A stretch of 64,000 nucleotides of DNA from Mycobacterium sp. 1245805.9 (GCF_001672915.1 NZ_LZKR01000076.1:1-64000), one strand, 5' to 3'; shown: positions 1 to 9,474, counted from the stretch's first letter. Program-made: numbers and translations. The notes: generated from the sequence alone by a model not told the origin.

Positions 1-1546
1 GCGGAGAGGTGAATACGACACACCCGCTGCCGCCGGGGGCCCCGGCGGCAACGGGGGGGCGGCCGGCGCGGGCGGCGCGCCCGGCACCGGCTTCCAAGCG
101 GCACCCGGGAGCGAACGGCTGCCCGTCGGCACCGGCGGAAACGGGGGCACCGGGGGCACCGCCGGCTCCGGAGGCGCCGGCGGGCAAGGCAGCAGCGGCT
201 TCGCTGGCGGCAACGGAGGCATGGGCGGCCAGGGCGGGAACGGCGGCGCCGGCGGCGACGCCAGTGGCGCCACCTTCAACGCCCAGGGCGATAACGGCGG
301 CGACGGCGGCGCCGGCGGCGCCGGGGGCAACGGCGGAACCGGCGGCGCGGGCGTCAACGGCGGCACCGGCGGCAACGCCGGCCGCGGGGGCGATGGCGCG
401 AACGCGGGCAACGGCGGCTCGGCCACGTTGGCCGGCACCGGCGTCAACGGCGGCCAGGGCGGCACCGGCGGCAACGGCGCCAAAGCGGGCGCCGCGGGCT
501 CCGGCGGCGCGGCCGGCTTCGGGGGCAGCGTCGGCGCCGTCGGCAGTGGCGCCAACGGCGGCAACGGCGGCAACGGCGGGACCGGCGGCAGCGGTGGCAC
601 GGTCGGCTCGCCCGGCACCAACGGCACCGGCGGCATCGGCGGGGCCGGCAGCGGCCCCGGCAACAGCGCCGGCAGCAACGGAACCCCGATTTCGCAAAAC
701 CAGGCCATCGCGCTGACGCTGTCTCAGGGGCGTTTCCCGATCGTGTACGTCTCGATAAACGGCGGGCCGCCGGCGCCCGTGCTGGTCGACACCGGATCCA
801 GCGGTCTGGTGATCGAGGGGCAGTACGTCCCGAACGCCGGCCCCTCCGTCGCGACCGGTTCGGTTTCCTATTCCGGTCCGGGCGCGTCGGTGACGGTCAA
901 CTACTCGACGTCCGACGAATCGGTGGCGTTCTTGACGGGGGCGAATGGATCCGTCACCGCCGTCACCGCGCCGACCGCCGTTGACATCCTCACCGGCAGC
1001 AACGCGACAAGCTTCGCAAACTACTGGGCCGGCACCGGCGTCGTCGGCGTTTTGGGCATCGGGCCGAACGCCGGGGGTCCGGGCACCAGCACCGTGATCA
1101 CGGCGCTGCCCGGGACCCTCGACCAGGGTGTGCTCGTCAACCAACCCCACAACCAACTGGTGTTCGGCCCAAATCCGTTGCCGGGCACCGTCTCCATCAC
1201 CGGCTCGCCGACCGTCGCCAACGTGGACGTACAGGTCACGCCCCCGGGGGGCACGACGACGTCCACGGTCGTTCCCTCGTTGCTCATCGATTCCGGCGAC
1301 AACTTCGGATCGATCCCGGCATCCCTACTCGGCACCGGCCAGACGTCCGGAACCGTGCCGGTGGGAACGGTCATCACCGTCCAGACCAGCACCGGCCAGC
1401 TGCTGTACAGCTACACGACCACCGCCGCGACTCCCCTCACGGTTACCGGCAGCGTGATGAACACCGGGAACATCCCCTTCGAGCTGGGACCGGTCTACAT
1501 CTCGGAAAGCCCCAGCGGTCTCGGAACGACGACCTTCGACGCCTGA
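1..1546 (+). CDS. PE_PGRS protein with aspartic-protease C-terminal domain (5' truncated by window edge)
   Basis: The reading frame is open from base 2, so the PE domain and the start lie outside the window. Up to about base 690 it is Gly-Gly-Ala/Gly-Gly-Asn repeat typical of PGRS. The remaining 285 or so residues are non-repetitive. They begin with a beta-strand-rich stretch containing DTGSSG (Asp codon 788-790) and carry a second DSG (1289-1297). This paired D[TS]G signature is that of pepsin/retropepsin-type aspartic proteases, as in the mycobacterial PecA group (PE_PGRS35, PE_PGRS16, PE26). Those are ESX-5-exported proteases; PecA of M. marinum processes LipY and itself. Protease activity here is inferred from the two motifs. 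It converges on ilvX with only 4 bp between stop codons. Confidence 0.85.
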   Translation, partial: RRGEYDTPAAAGGPGGNGGAAGAGGAPGTGFQAAPGSERLPVGTGGNGGTGGTAGSGGAGGQGSSGFAGGNGGMGGQGGNGGAGGDASGATFNAQGDNGGDGGAGGAGGNGGTGGAGVNGGTGGNAGRGGDGANAGNGGSATLAGTGVNGGQGGTGGNGAKAGAAGSGGAAGFGGSVGAVGSGANGGNGGNGGTGGSGGTVGSPGTNGTGGIGGAGSGPGNSAGSNGTPISQNQAIALTLSQGRFPIVYVSINGGPPAPVLVDTGSSGLVIEGQYVPNAGPSVATGSVSYSGPGASVTVNYSTSDESVAFLTGANGSVTAVTAPTAVDILTGSNATSFANYWAGTGVVGVLGIGPNAGGPGTSTVITALPGTLDQGVLVNQPHNQLVFGPNPLPGTVSITGSPTVANVDVQVTPPGGTTTSTVVPSLLIDSGDNFGSIPASLLGTGQTSGTVPVGTVITVQTSTGQLLYSYTTTAATPLTVTGSVMNTGNIPFELGPVYISESPSGLGTTTFDA

Positions 1547-1550
1547 GGTG

Positions 1551-3101
1551 CTAGCCCGTTATCGACGGCACCACGGCGTCGATGAGGTGCGGTCCCGGTT
1601 CGGCGAGGGCAGCCCGCAGGGCATCGGCGAATTCCTCGGCCGTGGTCACGCGCCGCGCGGAAACTCCCATGCCCTCGGCAATCTTGACGAAATCCATTGT
1701 GGGACGCGACAAGTCGAGCAGGTCCAACGCCTTCGGGCCGGGCGACGACCCAGCCCCGACCCGCGCCAGCTCGATCCGCAGGATGTCGTAGGCGCTGTTG
1801 TCGTACAGCACCGTGGTCACGTTGAGGTTTTCCCGCGCCTGGGTCCACAACCCCGAGATCGTGTACAGCGCCGACCCGTCGGATTCCAGGCACAGCACCG
1901 GACGATCGGGGGCGGCCACCGCGGCGCCCACCGCGGCGGGAATGCCGTAGCCGATCGCGCCGCCGGTCAGCGTCAGCCAATCGTGGGCCGGCGCACCGGC
2001 CGTGGCGCGCTCCAGCATGATGCCCGACGTGTTCGACTCGTCGACGACGATCGCCCCTTCCGGCAGGAGCGCCCCGACGACGGCGGCGGCCGACGCGGAC
2101 GTCAGCGCACCCGTGGGCAGCGGCGGACGCGACGCGGCCGCCAGCGGGGCTTGCGTGCCGGGCGCCACCTCATCGGCCAGAGCGGCCAAAGCGTTTGCGG
2201 CGCAGTTGTATTCGGCGAGCACATGCACCTGGCAGCCCGCCGGCACCAGGTCGCTGGGCATGCCCGGGTAGGCGAAGAACGACACCGGTGACTTGGCGCC
2301 CGCCAGCACCAGGTGCTTGGCGCCGTTGAGCTGGGCGGTGGCCGCCTCGGCGAAGTAGGCCAGCCGCTCGACGGCGGGGACCCCCGCGCCGCGTTCCAGC
2401 CGGGTCGGGAACGTCTCGCACAACAACTTGGCCCCGGTCGCCCGGGCGATACGGGCGGCCGCGGCCAGCCCGGGCCCCCGGGTAGCGTCGCCGCCGACCA
2501 TGAGCACCACGGGCTCCCCCGAACGCAAAACCTCGAGCACCTCGGAGGCCAGGGCGGGATCGGGTCGCGGCGGCTCGGCGGGCGGCGTTCGCGCCGGTTG
2601 CCCCCCGTCCGACCAGGACACGTCGGCGGGCAGGATCAGCGTCGAAATGTGGGATCCCGACCGGCTGGCGGCGATCGCCTCGGCGGCGTCGGACGCGACG
2701 TCGGCCGTTCGCGCGGTGCGGCGCATCCATCCCGAGACGGTGCCGGTCAGCGCGTCGATGTCGGATTCCAGTGGGGCGTCGTACTTTTTGTGATAGGTGG
2801 CGTGGTCGCCGACGACCACCACCATAGGCACCCGCGCGCGGCGCGCGTTGTGCAGGTTGGCCAGGCCGTTGCCAAGTCCCGGGCCCAGGTGCAGCAGCAC
2901 CGCGGCCGGCCGGTCCGCGATGCGCGCGTAGCCGTCGGCCGCGCCGGTGGCCACACCCTCGAAAAGCGCTAGCACACCGCGCATTTCGGGAACGGCGTCG
3001 AGTGCGGCGACGAAATGCATCTCCGACGTGCCCGGGTTGGCGAAGCACACGTCCACGCCGCCGTCGGCCAGGGTATTGATCAGGGCCTGTGCGCCGTTCA
3101 C
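1551..3101 (-). CDS. ilvX: Acetolactate synthase-like thiamine-diphosphate enzyme IlvX
   Basis: 516 residues, the length expected of mycobacterial IlvX (Rv3509c type). The N-terminal Pyr domain has the conserved glutamate in LFEGVATGAADGYAR. The C-terminal ThDP domain has the metal/diphosphate site in CLESDGSALYT followed by YDNSAYDIL, where the usual GDG reads SDG. No mitochondrial-type or regulatory extension is present. It starts with GTG at 3099-3101, overlapping the upstream stop as GTGA, so it is translationally coupled to the amidohydrolase gene. With fadD19 it forms a minus-strand run. Whether it makes acetolactate or acts on another 2-oxo acid cannot be read from sequence; its place in a steroid operon suggests the second. 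Confidence 0.85.
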   Translation of the reverse strand: MNGAQALINTLADGGVDVCFANPGTSEMHFVAALDAVPEMRGVLALFEGVATGAADGYARIADRPAAVLLHLGPGLGNGLANLHNARRARVPMVVVVGDHATYHKKYDAPLESDIDALTGTVSGWMRRTARTADVASDAAEAIAASRSGSHISTLILPADVSWSDGGQPARTPPAEPPRPDPALASEVLEVLRSGEPVVLMVGGDATRGPGLAAAARIARATGAKLLCETFPTRLERGAGVPAVERLAYFAEAATAQLNGAKHLVLAGAKSPVSFFAYPGMPSDLVPAGCQVHVLAEYNCAANALAALADEVAPGTQAPLAAASRPPLPTGALTSASAAAVVGALLPEGAIVVDESNTSGIMLERATAGAPAHDWLTLTGGAIGYGIPAAVGAAVAAPDRPVLCLESDGSALYTISGLWTQARENLNVTTVLYDNSAYDILRIELARVGAGSSPGPKALDLLDLSRPTMDFVKIAEGMGVSARRVTTAEEFADALRAALAEPGPHLIDAVVPSITG

Positions 3102-3922
3102 CTGTTTTCCTCCAGTCCGAAGACGCGTTGGGCGTTGCCGCGCAAGAAGTCTCGGCGGGCGTCGTCGCTAAGCCCTAATTCGTCCAGCCCCGCCAGCGCG
3201 TGCGTGTGGGTGATCATCGGGTAGTTGGTGCCGAACAAGACCTTGCGTTGCCCGGTGCCGGTTTTCATGAACCTGACGAGCTCTTCCGGCAGCCGCTGGA
3301 TGGTGTAGGCCGAGGTGTCGATGTAGACGTTCTCGTGCTTGCGGGCGACGGCCACCATCTCCTCGGTCCACGGGTAGCCGACGTGGCCGCAGACGATGAC
3401 CAGCTCGGGAAAGTCGAGCGCCACCTGGTCGATGTAGGGAATCGGGCGCCCGGTCTCCGACGGCCGCAGCGGGCCGGTGTGCCCGACCTGGGTGCAGAAC
3501 GGAACGTTGCGCTCGACGCATTCGGCGAACAGCGGATAGTAGCGGCGGTCGGTGGGCGGTGCGTCCCACAGCCAGGGCACCACCCGCAGGCCGACGAATC
3601 CCTCCGTCACGCGGCGCCGCAGCTCGCGGACCGCGGCCATCGGGCGATCGAGGTCGACGGTCGCCAGACCGGCGAACCGCGTCGGATGCGACCGCACCCA
3701 TCCGGCAACCTCGTCGTTGGAGACCAGGTCCTGGCCATTGGGACCGCTCCACGCGCTGAGCAGGCCGAAGTCGACGCCGGCGGCGTCCATCGCCGCGATT
3801 GTCACCTCGATCGGGATGTCGGCGTCGGGCATCGCTCCCCCGGTCCAACGCCGCAGCGAGGCCAGCATGTCGCTGCGCAGAAACCGTTGCGTCGGATGTT
3901 GCATCCACACGTCGATCGTCAT
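3098..3922 (-). CDS. Amidohydrolase-2 family metal-dependent hydrolase (Rv3510c type)
   Basis: 274 residues with the TIM-barrel amidohydrolase-2 pattern: QVGHTGPLR near residue 140, VIVCGHVGYPW near 175, and NVYIDTSAY followed by LFGTNYP near the C-terminus. These supply the family's His and Asp ligands. The N-terminal metal motif, usually HxH, reads DVWMQHP here, so one ligand may differ. Relatives include decarboxylases and hydrolases acting on carboxylated rings or CoA-ester products; the substrate is unknown. It lies 52 bp downstream of fadD19 and overlaps ilvX by 4 bp, which points to a fadD19-amidohydrolase-ilvX operon under the KstR box at 5621. Confidence 0.8.
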   Translation of the reverse strand: MTIDVWMQHPTQRFLRSDMLASLRRWTGGAMPDADIPIEVTIAAMDAAGVDFGLLSAWSGPNGQDLVSNDEVAGWVRSHPTRFAGLATVDLDRPMAAVRELRRRVTEGFVGLRVVPWLWDAPPTDRRYYPLFAECVERNVPFCTQVGHTGPLRPSETGRPIPYIDQVALDFPELVIVCGHVGYPWTEEMVAVARKHENVYIDTSAYTIQRLPEELVRFMKTGTGQRKVLFGTNYPMITHTHALAGLDELGLSDDARRDFLRGNAQRVFGLEENR

Positions 3923-3974
3923 CGCGCTTCGACTCTAGACCCACCGGGAAGTGGGTCAGGCCACTAGGAGCCGA

Positions 3975-5615
3975 TCAGGTCGTCACGTGGCTCGCATGCA
4001 CGTCGTCGGCGGGGCGGGCCTCGGTCTGCTCCTTGGCCCAGCGGTAGTCGGGCTTGCCGGCGGGCGAACGCTTGACCTCGTCGACCAGCCAAAGGCTGCG
4101 CGGCACTTTATATCCCGCGATCTCGGAGCGCACAAAGCTGTCCAGCTCGGCCAGCGAGGGCCGCGCCCCGGGCCGGGGCTGCACGACGGCGGCCACGTGC
4201 TGGCCGTAACGCGGATCCGGCACACCGACCACGAGGGCGTCGAAGACGTCGGGGTGGCCCTTCAGGGCCGCCTCGACCTCCTCGGGGTAGATCTTCTCGC
4301 CGCCGCTGTTGATCGAGACCGAGCCGCGACCCAGCATGGTGACCGAGCCGTCCTCCTCGACCACCGCCCAGTCCCCCGGGATCGCGTAGCGAACTCCGTT
4401 GATGGTCCTGAACGTTTCGGCGGTCTTCTTCTCGTCCTTGTAGTAGCCGACCGGGATGTTGCCCTTCTTCGCGATGAAGCCGCGCACGCCGGACCCGGGC
4501 TTGACCTCGTTGCCGTCCTCGTCGAGCACGACGGTGCGGTGGTCGATGGTCACGCGGGGCCCACCGCTGTGAGGGGCGTCTTTGGCGACGATGCTGGTGC
4601 CACCAAAGCCCGTCTCCGAGGAGCCAATCGAGTCGGTGATGACCCGGTTGGGCAGCAGCTCGAGCAGGCGCTCCTTGATGCTCGGCGAGAACAACGCCGC
4701 GGTGCTGCCCAACATGAACAGCGACGACAGGTCGTAGTCGTTTTTCTTGTCGAGCGCATCGAGCAACGGCCGGGCCATCGCATCGCCGGTGAAGAACAGC
4801 ATGTTCACCTTGTGCTCGTGGATCGTGCGCCAGACCTCGTCGGCGTTGAATTCCGGTGCCAGCACGGTGGTTTGGCCCGAGAAGATCGACCTCCAGGTGG
4901 CCGACTGGGTGGCGCCGTGGATCATCGGCGGAACCGGATAGTTGATCATCGGCGGATTGGCGGCCGCGGCCTTGGCCAGATCGTATTCGTCCTTGACGAA
5001 TTCGCCCGTGGCGAAGTCGGTTCCACCGAGCAGCACCCGGTAGACGTCCTCGTGACGCCACATCACGCCCTTGGGGAAGCCCGTCGTGCCACCCGTATAC
5101 AGCAGGTAGATGTCGTCGGCGCTGCGCGGGGCGAAGTCACGCTCGGGCGAGCTGTCGGCGAACGCTCCGTAGAACTCGACGCCGCCGTAGCGCTTGTAGT
5201 CGTTGTCGCTGCCGTCCTCGACCACCAGGATCGTCTTGACGTTCGGGGTGTCCGGCAGCACGTTGGCCACCCGGTCGGAGTATTGGCGCTCGTGGACCAG
5301 GGCGACCATGTCGGAGTTGTCGAACAGGTAGCGAAGTTCGCCCTCGACGTAGCGGAAGTTGACGTTGACGATGATCGCGCCGGCCTTGACGATGCCGAGC
5401 ATGGCGATGACGATCTCGATGCGGTTGCGGCAGTACAGCCCGACCTTGTCGTCCTTCTTGACGCCCTGGTCGATCAGGTAGTGGGCGAAACGGTTGGCCT
5501 TCTCCTCCAGCTCGGCGTAGGTCAGCTTCTCGTCGCCGCAGATGAGGGCAACACGGTCAGGCACAGCGTCGATGGCGTGCTCGGCAAGGTCGGCAATATT
5601 CAGGGCCACGGCCAC
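3975..5615 (-). CDS. fadD19: Steroid side-chain acyl-CoA synthetase FadD19
   Basis: 546 residues from GTG at 5613-5615. An upstream in-frame start exists, but this GTG gives the [16 protein letters not shown] start that matches the family. Adenylate-forming signatures are present: the P-loop [18 protein letters not shown], the A5 motif [11 protein letters not shown], the [15 protein letters not shown] hinge and the C-terminal lysine in [12 protein letters not shown]. FadD19 enzymes activate the C26 carboxylate of oxidised cholesterol side chains and are needed for C24-branched sterols in rhodococci. The start codon is 5 bp from the KstR operator shared with echA19. Confidence 0.93.
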   Translation of the reverse strand: MAVALNIADLAEHAIDAVPDRVALICGDEKLTYAELEEKANRFAHYLIDQGVKKDDKVGLYCRNRIEIVIAMLGIVKAGAIIVNVNFRYVEGELRYLFDNSDMVALVHERQYSDRVANVLPDTPNVKTILVVEDGSDNDYKRYGGVEFYGAFADSSPERDFAPRSADDIYLLYTGGTTGFPKGVMWRHEDVYRVLLGGTDFATGEFVKDEYDLAKAAAANPPMINYPVPPMIHGATQSATWRSIFSGQTTVLAPEFNADEVWRTIHEHKVNMLFFTGDAMARPLLDALDKKNDYDLSSLFMLGSTAALFSPSIKERLLELLPNRVITDSIGSSETGFGGTSIVAKDAPHSGGPRVTIDHRTVVLDEDGNEVKPGSGVRGFIAKKGNIPVGYYKDEKKTAETFRTINGVRYAIPGDWAVVEEDGSVTMLGRGSVSINSGGEKIYPEEVEAALKGHPDVFDALVVGVPDPRYGQHVAAVVQPRPGARPSLAELDSFVRSEIAGYKVPRSLWLVDEVKRSPAGKPDYRWAKEQTEARPADDVHASHVTT

Positions 5616-5620
5616 CAAAT

Positions 5621-5634
5621 TAGAACGTGTTACA
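5621..5634. promoter_or_regulatory. KstR operator between fadD19 and echA19
   Basis: TAGAACGTGTTACA fits the KstR consensus TNNAACNNGTTNNA. It lies in the 64-bp divergent promoter region, 5 bp from the fadD19 start and 45 bp from the echA19 start. Confidence 0.9.
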
Positions 5635-5679
5635 TTTCTTGACAAGCTCACCCCCAACGTCAACGGAAAGGCACCAGCC

Positions 5680-6492
5680 GTGGCCGAGGCTCCAGCAAAC
5701 GAGCAAACGGGACCCGACGCACTCATCGAGCAGCGCGGTCACACCCTGATCGTCACGTTGAACCGGCCGCACGCCCGCAACGCGCTGAGCACCGAAATGA
5801 TGGAAATCATGGTGCAGGCCTGGGACCGCGTCGACAACGACGACGACATCCGGTGCTGCATCCTGACCGGGGCCGGCGGTTACTTCTGCGCGGGCATGGA
5901 CCTGAAGACGGCAACCAAGAAACCGCCGGGCGACTCGTTCAAGGACGGCAGCTACGACCCGTCACGCATCGACGCCTTGCTCAAAGGCCGCCGACTCACA
6001 AAACCCCTCATCGCGGCCGTCGAGGGACCCGCGATCGCCGGTGGCACCGAGATCCTGCAGGGCACCGACATCCGAGTCGCCGGTGAGAGCGCCAAATTCG
6101 GCATCTCGGAAGCCAAGTGGAGCCTGTACCCGATGGGCGGGTCCGCGGTGCGACTGGTACGGCAGATCCCCTACACGGTCGCCTGCGACCTGCTGCTGAC
6201 CGGACGCCACATCACCGCCGCCGAGGCGAAGGAGATGGGCCTGATCGGGCATGTCGTCCCGGATGGTCAGGCGCTGACGAAGGCGCTAGAGATCGCCGAG
6301 ATCATCGAGAACAACGGTCCGCTGGCCGTGCAGGCGATCCTGCGTGCGATCCGGGAGACCGAGGGGTTGCACGAGAACGACGCGTTCAAGATCGACACCC
6401 AGATCGGCATCAAGGTGTTCCTCTCCGACGACGCCAAGGAAGGCCCGCGGGCGTTCGCCGAGAAGCGCAAGCCCAACTTCCAGAACCGCTGA
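5680..6492 (+). CDS. echA19: Steroid enoyl-CoA hydratase EchA19
   Basis: 270 residues from GTG 5680, with GGAAAGG ending 8 bp upstream. Crotonase fold: oxyanion-hole segments [10 protein letters not shown] and GPAIAGGTE, and the catalytic-loop glutamate in [14 protein letters not shown]. The protein is nearly colinear with M. tuberculosis EchA19 (Rv3516), which hydrates the 22-ene cholesterol side-chain CoA ester. ChsH3, also in this window at 30167, acts on the same kind of substrate with the other stereochemistry. Transcription diverges from fadD19 under the same KstR box. Confidence 0.92.
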   Translation: MAEAPANEQTGPDALIEQRGHTLIVTLNRPHARNALSTEMMEIMVQAWDRVDNDDDIRCCILTGAGGYFCAGMDLKTATKKPPGDSFKDGSYDPSRIDALLKGRRLTKPLIAAVEGPAIAGGTEILQGTDIRVAGESAKFGISEAKWSLYPMGGSAVRLVRQIPYTVACDLLLTGRHITAAEAKEMGLIGHVVPDGQALTKALEIAEIIENNGPLAVQAILRAIRETEGLHENDAFKIDTQIGIKVFLSDDAKEGPRAFAEKRKPNFQNR

Positions 6493-6504
6493 CGCACGCC
6501 CTTC

Positions 6505-6570
6505 GCGCCGAGCGTGAACTGGCGGCGCGATTCCGCCCGAATTTGATACCTGGTTTCACGCTGGGCGCAC
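6505..6570. repeat. 64-66 bp intergenic repeat with GCGCCGAGCGTG arms, copy 1
   Basis: The left arm GCGCCGAGCGTGAA pairs with a right arm TTCACGCTGGGCGC with one mismatch, about 66 bp end to end. It lies between echA19 and the endonuclease-like gene at 6600. Other copies with the same arm and span are at 7427, 43165 and 51349. Confidence 0.6.
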
Positions 6571-6599
6571 CTGTCGGTGGCGTGGGACACACTGCCCGC

Positions 6600-7439
6600 G
6601 TGGGAGAACCGTTCATCGGAAGCGAAGCGCTCGCAGCGGGCGCGGTCACGCGGCACGCGCTGCGAAGCAGATTCGTCGCAATCCATCCCAACGTCTACGT
6701 CCCCCGCGACACGGATCTGACCGCAGTGACACGCGCTCGTGCCGCCTGGCTGTGGTCCCGGCGGCGCGGGATCGTCGCGGGACAATCAGCGTCGGCCCTG
6801 CACGGTGCGAAATGGGTAGATCACCGCGCGCCGGCGCAATTGCTCTACGAACATCGTCGCCCCCCGGCCGGCATCCGTACCTGGTCGGACACCGTCGCGG
6901 ACGATGAGACTCAAGTGATCGACGACGTGCTGACGACGAACCCTGCGCGCACGGCATTCGACCTGGCCTGCCGCAATCCGGTAGGGAACGCTGTCGCTGC
7001 TATCGATGCCCTTGCCCGAGCAACGCGGCTAAAGGTCGCCGACGCGGAATTGGTTGCGGAACGCTACAAAGGCCACCGGAACATACGGCGAGCCAGGCGC
7101 GCGCTTGCACTTGTCGATGCCGGCGCTGAGTCACCCCGGGAGACTTGGCTGCGACTGATGGTCATCGAGGCCGGATACCCGCCGCCGCAGAGCCAGCTCC
7201 CGGTCTACGGCGAATATGGCGAGCTGGTCGCGGTTGTTGACCTCGGTTGGGAGGATCTCAAAATCGCCCTCGAGTACGAAGGTGACCACCATCGCACCGA
7301 TCGCCGGCAACTGCGCAGGGACATCGAGCGCTATGAAGCTCTAAACGCCATGGGTTGGATCACCATTCGCGTCATGGCCGAACACACGCGGGGCAGCATC
7401 CTGGCACGGCTGGCCACGGCATGGTCTCGCCGAACGTGA
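6600..7439 (+). CDS. DUF559/PD-(D/E)XK endonuclease-like protein (Rv3517 type), copy 1
   Basis: 279 residues from GTG 6600, starting VGEPFIGSEAL, the same opening as its paralogue at 33994-34839. The N-terminal half resembles the winged-helix region seen in AbiEi-like and DUF559 proteins (PNVYVPRD, then SRRRGIVAG). The C-terminal half carries a nuclease-like core: ETWLR, VDLGWEDLKIALEYEGDHHR and a basic helix, spacing as in the Vsr/DUF559 group of PD-(D/E)XK enzymes. No cleavage has been shown to my knowledge. It is not an evident steroid enzyme, although it sits at this locus in M. tuberculosis too. It is flanked on both sides by the GCGCCGAGCGTG repeat, and the downstream copy overlaps its stop codon. 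Confidence 0.8.
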   Translation: MGEPFIGSEALAAGAVTRHALRSRFVAIHPNVYVPRDTDLTAVTRARAAWLWSRRRGIVAGQSASALHGAKWVDHRAPAQLLYEHRRPPAGIRTWSDTVADDETQVIDDVLTTNPARTAFDLACRNPVGNAVAAIDALARATRLKVADAELVAERYKGHRNIRRARRALALVDAGAESPRETWLRLMVIEAGYPPPQSQLPVYGEYGELVAVVDLGWEDLKIALEYEGDHHRTDRRQLRRDIERYEALNAMGWITIRVMAEHTRGSILARLATAWSRRT

Positions 7440-7490
7440 ACTCACGCACGGAATTTGGTCGATTCCTCGCCCTCAGAACACGCTCGGCGC
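7427..7490. repeat. 64 bp intergenic repeat, copy 2
   Basis: The left arm TCGCCGAACGTGAA overlaps the 3' end of the gene at 6600-7439. The right arm is CACGCTCGGCGC. The span is 64 bp, and with copy 1 it brackets the endonuclease-like gene. Confidence 0.5.
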
Positions 7491-7502
7491 GACGAGGGCC
7501 GA

Positions 7503-8708
7503 TTAGCCCAGCGGCGCGCTCGGCGTGAACGCCACCGGCATCTTCTCGAGGCCGGAAACGAAGTTCGCGGGCCGCAACGGCAACGCGGCATCTGGAGACG
7601 CCAGCCGCAAGTCCGGCAGGCGCTGCAGCAGCCGCGTCTGCATGATCGACAGCTCCAGCCGCGCGAGCTGGTTGCCAAGGCAGAAGTGCGTCCCGAACCC
7701 GAACGCCAGGTGGTTGTTCGGGTAGCGCTCGATGTTGAAGCTCTCCGGATCCTCGAAGACCTTCTCGTCGAAGTTGGCCGACTCGAACAGCAGGATCATC
7801 TTTTCGCCCTCACGCAGCGCCGTGCCGTGGAATTCGGTGTCGGCGGTGACGGTGCGGGCCATGTTCTTCACCGGCGCGGTCCAGCGCAGCATCTCTTCGA
7901 TCGCGTTGGGCAGCAGGCTCAGATCGTCGACCAACCGCCGGTGCTGGTCGGGGTGCAGCAGCAGCTGCCGGGTGCCGCCGGACAGCGTGTGACGGGTGGT
8001 CTCGTCGCCGCCGATCAGGAGCAACAGGACCTCGGTGACGATCTGGTGGTCCTCCAGCCGCGATCCCTCGACCTCGGCGTGCACCAGGACGCTGACGAGA
8101 TCGTCGGTCGGCTCGGACTTGCGGGCCGCGATCATCCCCATCATGTATTCGCTGTAGGCGGCGAAAGCATCCATGGTGACCTGCATGTCCGCTTCGGCCG
8201 CGGTGCTGCTCAACGCGCCGACCAGCTCATCGGACCACTTGAGGAACATTGCGCGTTCCTCGGGCAGCACCCCAAGCATGTCGCCGATGACCGCCATCGG
8301 CAGCGGCGCGGCCAGGTCCCAGACGAAGTCACACTCGCCGCGCTCGCACACCGCGTCGATCAGCGTGTCGCACAGCGAATTGATCTTGGCCTCTTGGTCT
8401 TTCACCCGCTTGCGGGTGAAGCCATAGTTTACGAGCTTGCGCCGCAACAGATGTTGCGGGTCGTCCATCTCGATCATCATCTCGACGCCGGGTTGGTCAG
8501 GTCGGATGCCGCCGGCATTGGAGAACAGCTCGGGCTTGCGCTCGGCGTCGATGACGGCCTGGTACGTCGACGCCGCCGCCAGCCCGTTGCGGTCGCGAAA
8601 GACCGGCTCGTTCTCCCGCATCCAGCGGTAGACCGCGTGCGAGTCACCGGCGTAGAAAGTGCCGTCGGTCAGGTCCACATCGGGTCTGGTCACCGAAGTC
8701 ACCGTCAT
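7503..8708 (-). CDS. cyp142: Cytochrome P450 CYP142, cholesterol C26/C27 hydroxylase
   Basis: 401 residues. The I-helix acid/threonine pair is in GGDETTR, the K-helix ExxR in EEMLR, and the haem loop FGFGTHFCLGNQ supplies the cysteine thiolate. Length and gene neighbours match CYP142 (Rv3518c), which oxidises the terminal methyl of cholesterol and cholestenone to the carboxylic acid, in the opposite stereo-configuration to CYP125. ATG at 8708 overlaps the stop of the upstream gene (ATGA), so it is expressed with the acetoacetate-decarboxylase-like gene from the KstR-controlled promoter at about 9440. Confidence 0.93.
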   Translation of the reverse strand: MTVTSVTRPDVDLTDGTFYAGDSHAVYRWMRENEPVFRDRNGLAAASTYQAVIDAERKPELFSNAGGIRPDQPGVEMMIEMDDPQHLLRRKLVNYGFTRKRVKDQEAKINSLCDTLIDAVCERGECDFVWDLAAPLPMAVIGDMLGVLPEERAMFLKWSDELVGALSSTAAEADMQVTMDAFAAYSEYMMGMIAARKSEPTDDLVSVLVHAEVEGSRLEDHQIVTEVLLLLIGGDETTRHTLSGGTRQLLLHPDQHRRLVDDLSLLPNAIEEMLRWTAPVKNMARTVTADTEFHGTALREGEKMILLFESANFDEKVFEDPESFNIERYPNNHLAFGFGTHFCLGNQLARLELSIMQTRLLQRLPDLRLASPDAALPLRPANFVSGLEKMPVAFTPSAPLG

Positions 8709-9421
8709 GAGATCTCCTGAGCATCGCCGAAGGTCATCTGCACGTTCTCAACCGAGCTGGACACCATCGCACGCTTCGGAAGGCCCAGCGACGCCAGCTC
8801 TTTCGCGTAGGGGTGATCGCCCAGCCGGACCCGCACCCCGCCGAATCGGGTGCGCACCCCGTCCAGGGTGTGTTCGAAGGAGGTCTCGCGGGTGACGCCG
8901 TCGCGGTGCGAGTAGGTGCGCTGCGCTTGCTGGCGCGGGGTCAGCGAAAACGGCAGGCCCCGACGGAATTCCATGTCGATCACCAGCTGCCCGTCGACGG
9001 TGCAGTCGAATCCGAAATGGCGGCCCTCGCGAACGGTGAAGTCCGCCATGACTTTCGGGTAACCCCAGATCTTGGTCCCGGCCTCCAGCGTGAACGGCTG
9101 GTCGACGGGCAGGTGGTGGATGAAGGCGCCGGCCGACTGCAGCGCCCGCGGTCCGCTGGGCGAAGATCCCGGCGGGTTGACCATCACGCTGGTGCCGAAT
9201 TCGTAGTACTGGCCCAGGTCGCCGTCGATGTAGTGCATCAGCATCAGCACGACGATCGTGCGCCTCGGCAGGTAACGGCAGACCTGCAGGCCGCTGTAGT
9301 CGATCAGGTGTTGCGCGGCGTCGGCGTCCACCGAGAACATCGCCATGTGCTGGTTTGCCCGTCGGATCCGCACCGGCATCGTGAGCACCGTGCCGGCGAT
9401 CGTGTGTTGCGAGGCTGTCAT
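8705..9421 (-). CDS. Acetoacetate decarboxylase-like protein
   Basis: 238 residues. The central part (YYEFGTSVMVNPPG, then TLEAGTKIWGYPKVMADFTV) follows the acetoacetate decarboxylase fold. In true decarboxylases the Schiff-base lysine sits in a KIWGYPK-like segment, and lysines are present here. I cannot tell whether it decarboxylates anything; many relatives are aldolases, dehydratases or of unknown function. It is the first gene of a two-gene operon with cyp142 (4-bp overlap) and starts 10 bp from a perfect KstR palindrome. By position it may correspond to Rv3519. Confidence 0.7.
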   Translation of the reverse strand: MTASQHTIAGTVLTMPVRIRRANQHMAMFSVDADAAQHLIDYSGLQVCRYLPRRTIVVLMLMHYIDGDLGQYYEFGTSVMVNPPGSSPSGPRALQSAGAFIHHLPVDQPFTLEAGTKIWGYPKVMADFTVREGRHFGFDCTVDGQLVIDMEFRRGLPFSLTPRQQAQRTYSHRDGVTRETSFEHTLDGVRTRFGGVRVRLGDHPYAKELASLGLPKRAMVSSSVENVQMTFGDAQEIS

Positions 9422-9431
9422 CGGGCCAATC

Positions 9432-9445
9432 TAGAACGCGTTCTA
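9432..9445. promoter_or_regulatory. KstR operator upstream of the cyp142 operon
   Basis: TAGAACGCGTTCTA is a perfect 14-bp palindrome matching TNNAACNNGTTNNA, 10 bp from the ATG at 9421 on the minus strand. Confidence 0.92.
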
Positions 9446-9474
9446 TTCGGACGGCAACCCTCTTTGGGACCGGG

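Noticed and set aside
3799..4047. Small plus-strand frames between the amidohydrolase and fadD19 genes
   Set aside because: They are antisense or bridging frames with no start signal, and the true gap is only 52 bp.
5542..5679. Upstream ATG extension of echA19
   Set aside because: It would run through the KstR box and fadD19 start; GTG 5680 has a good GGAAAGG and the family start.
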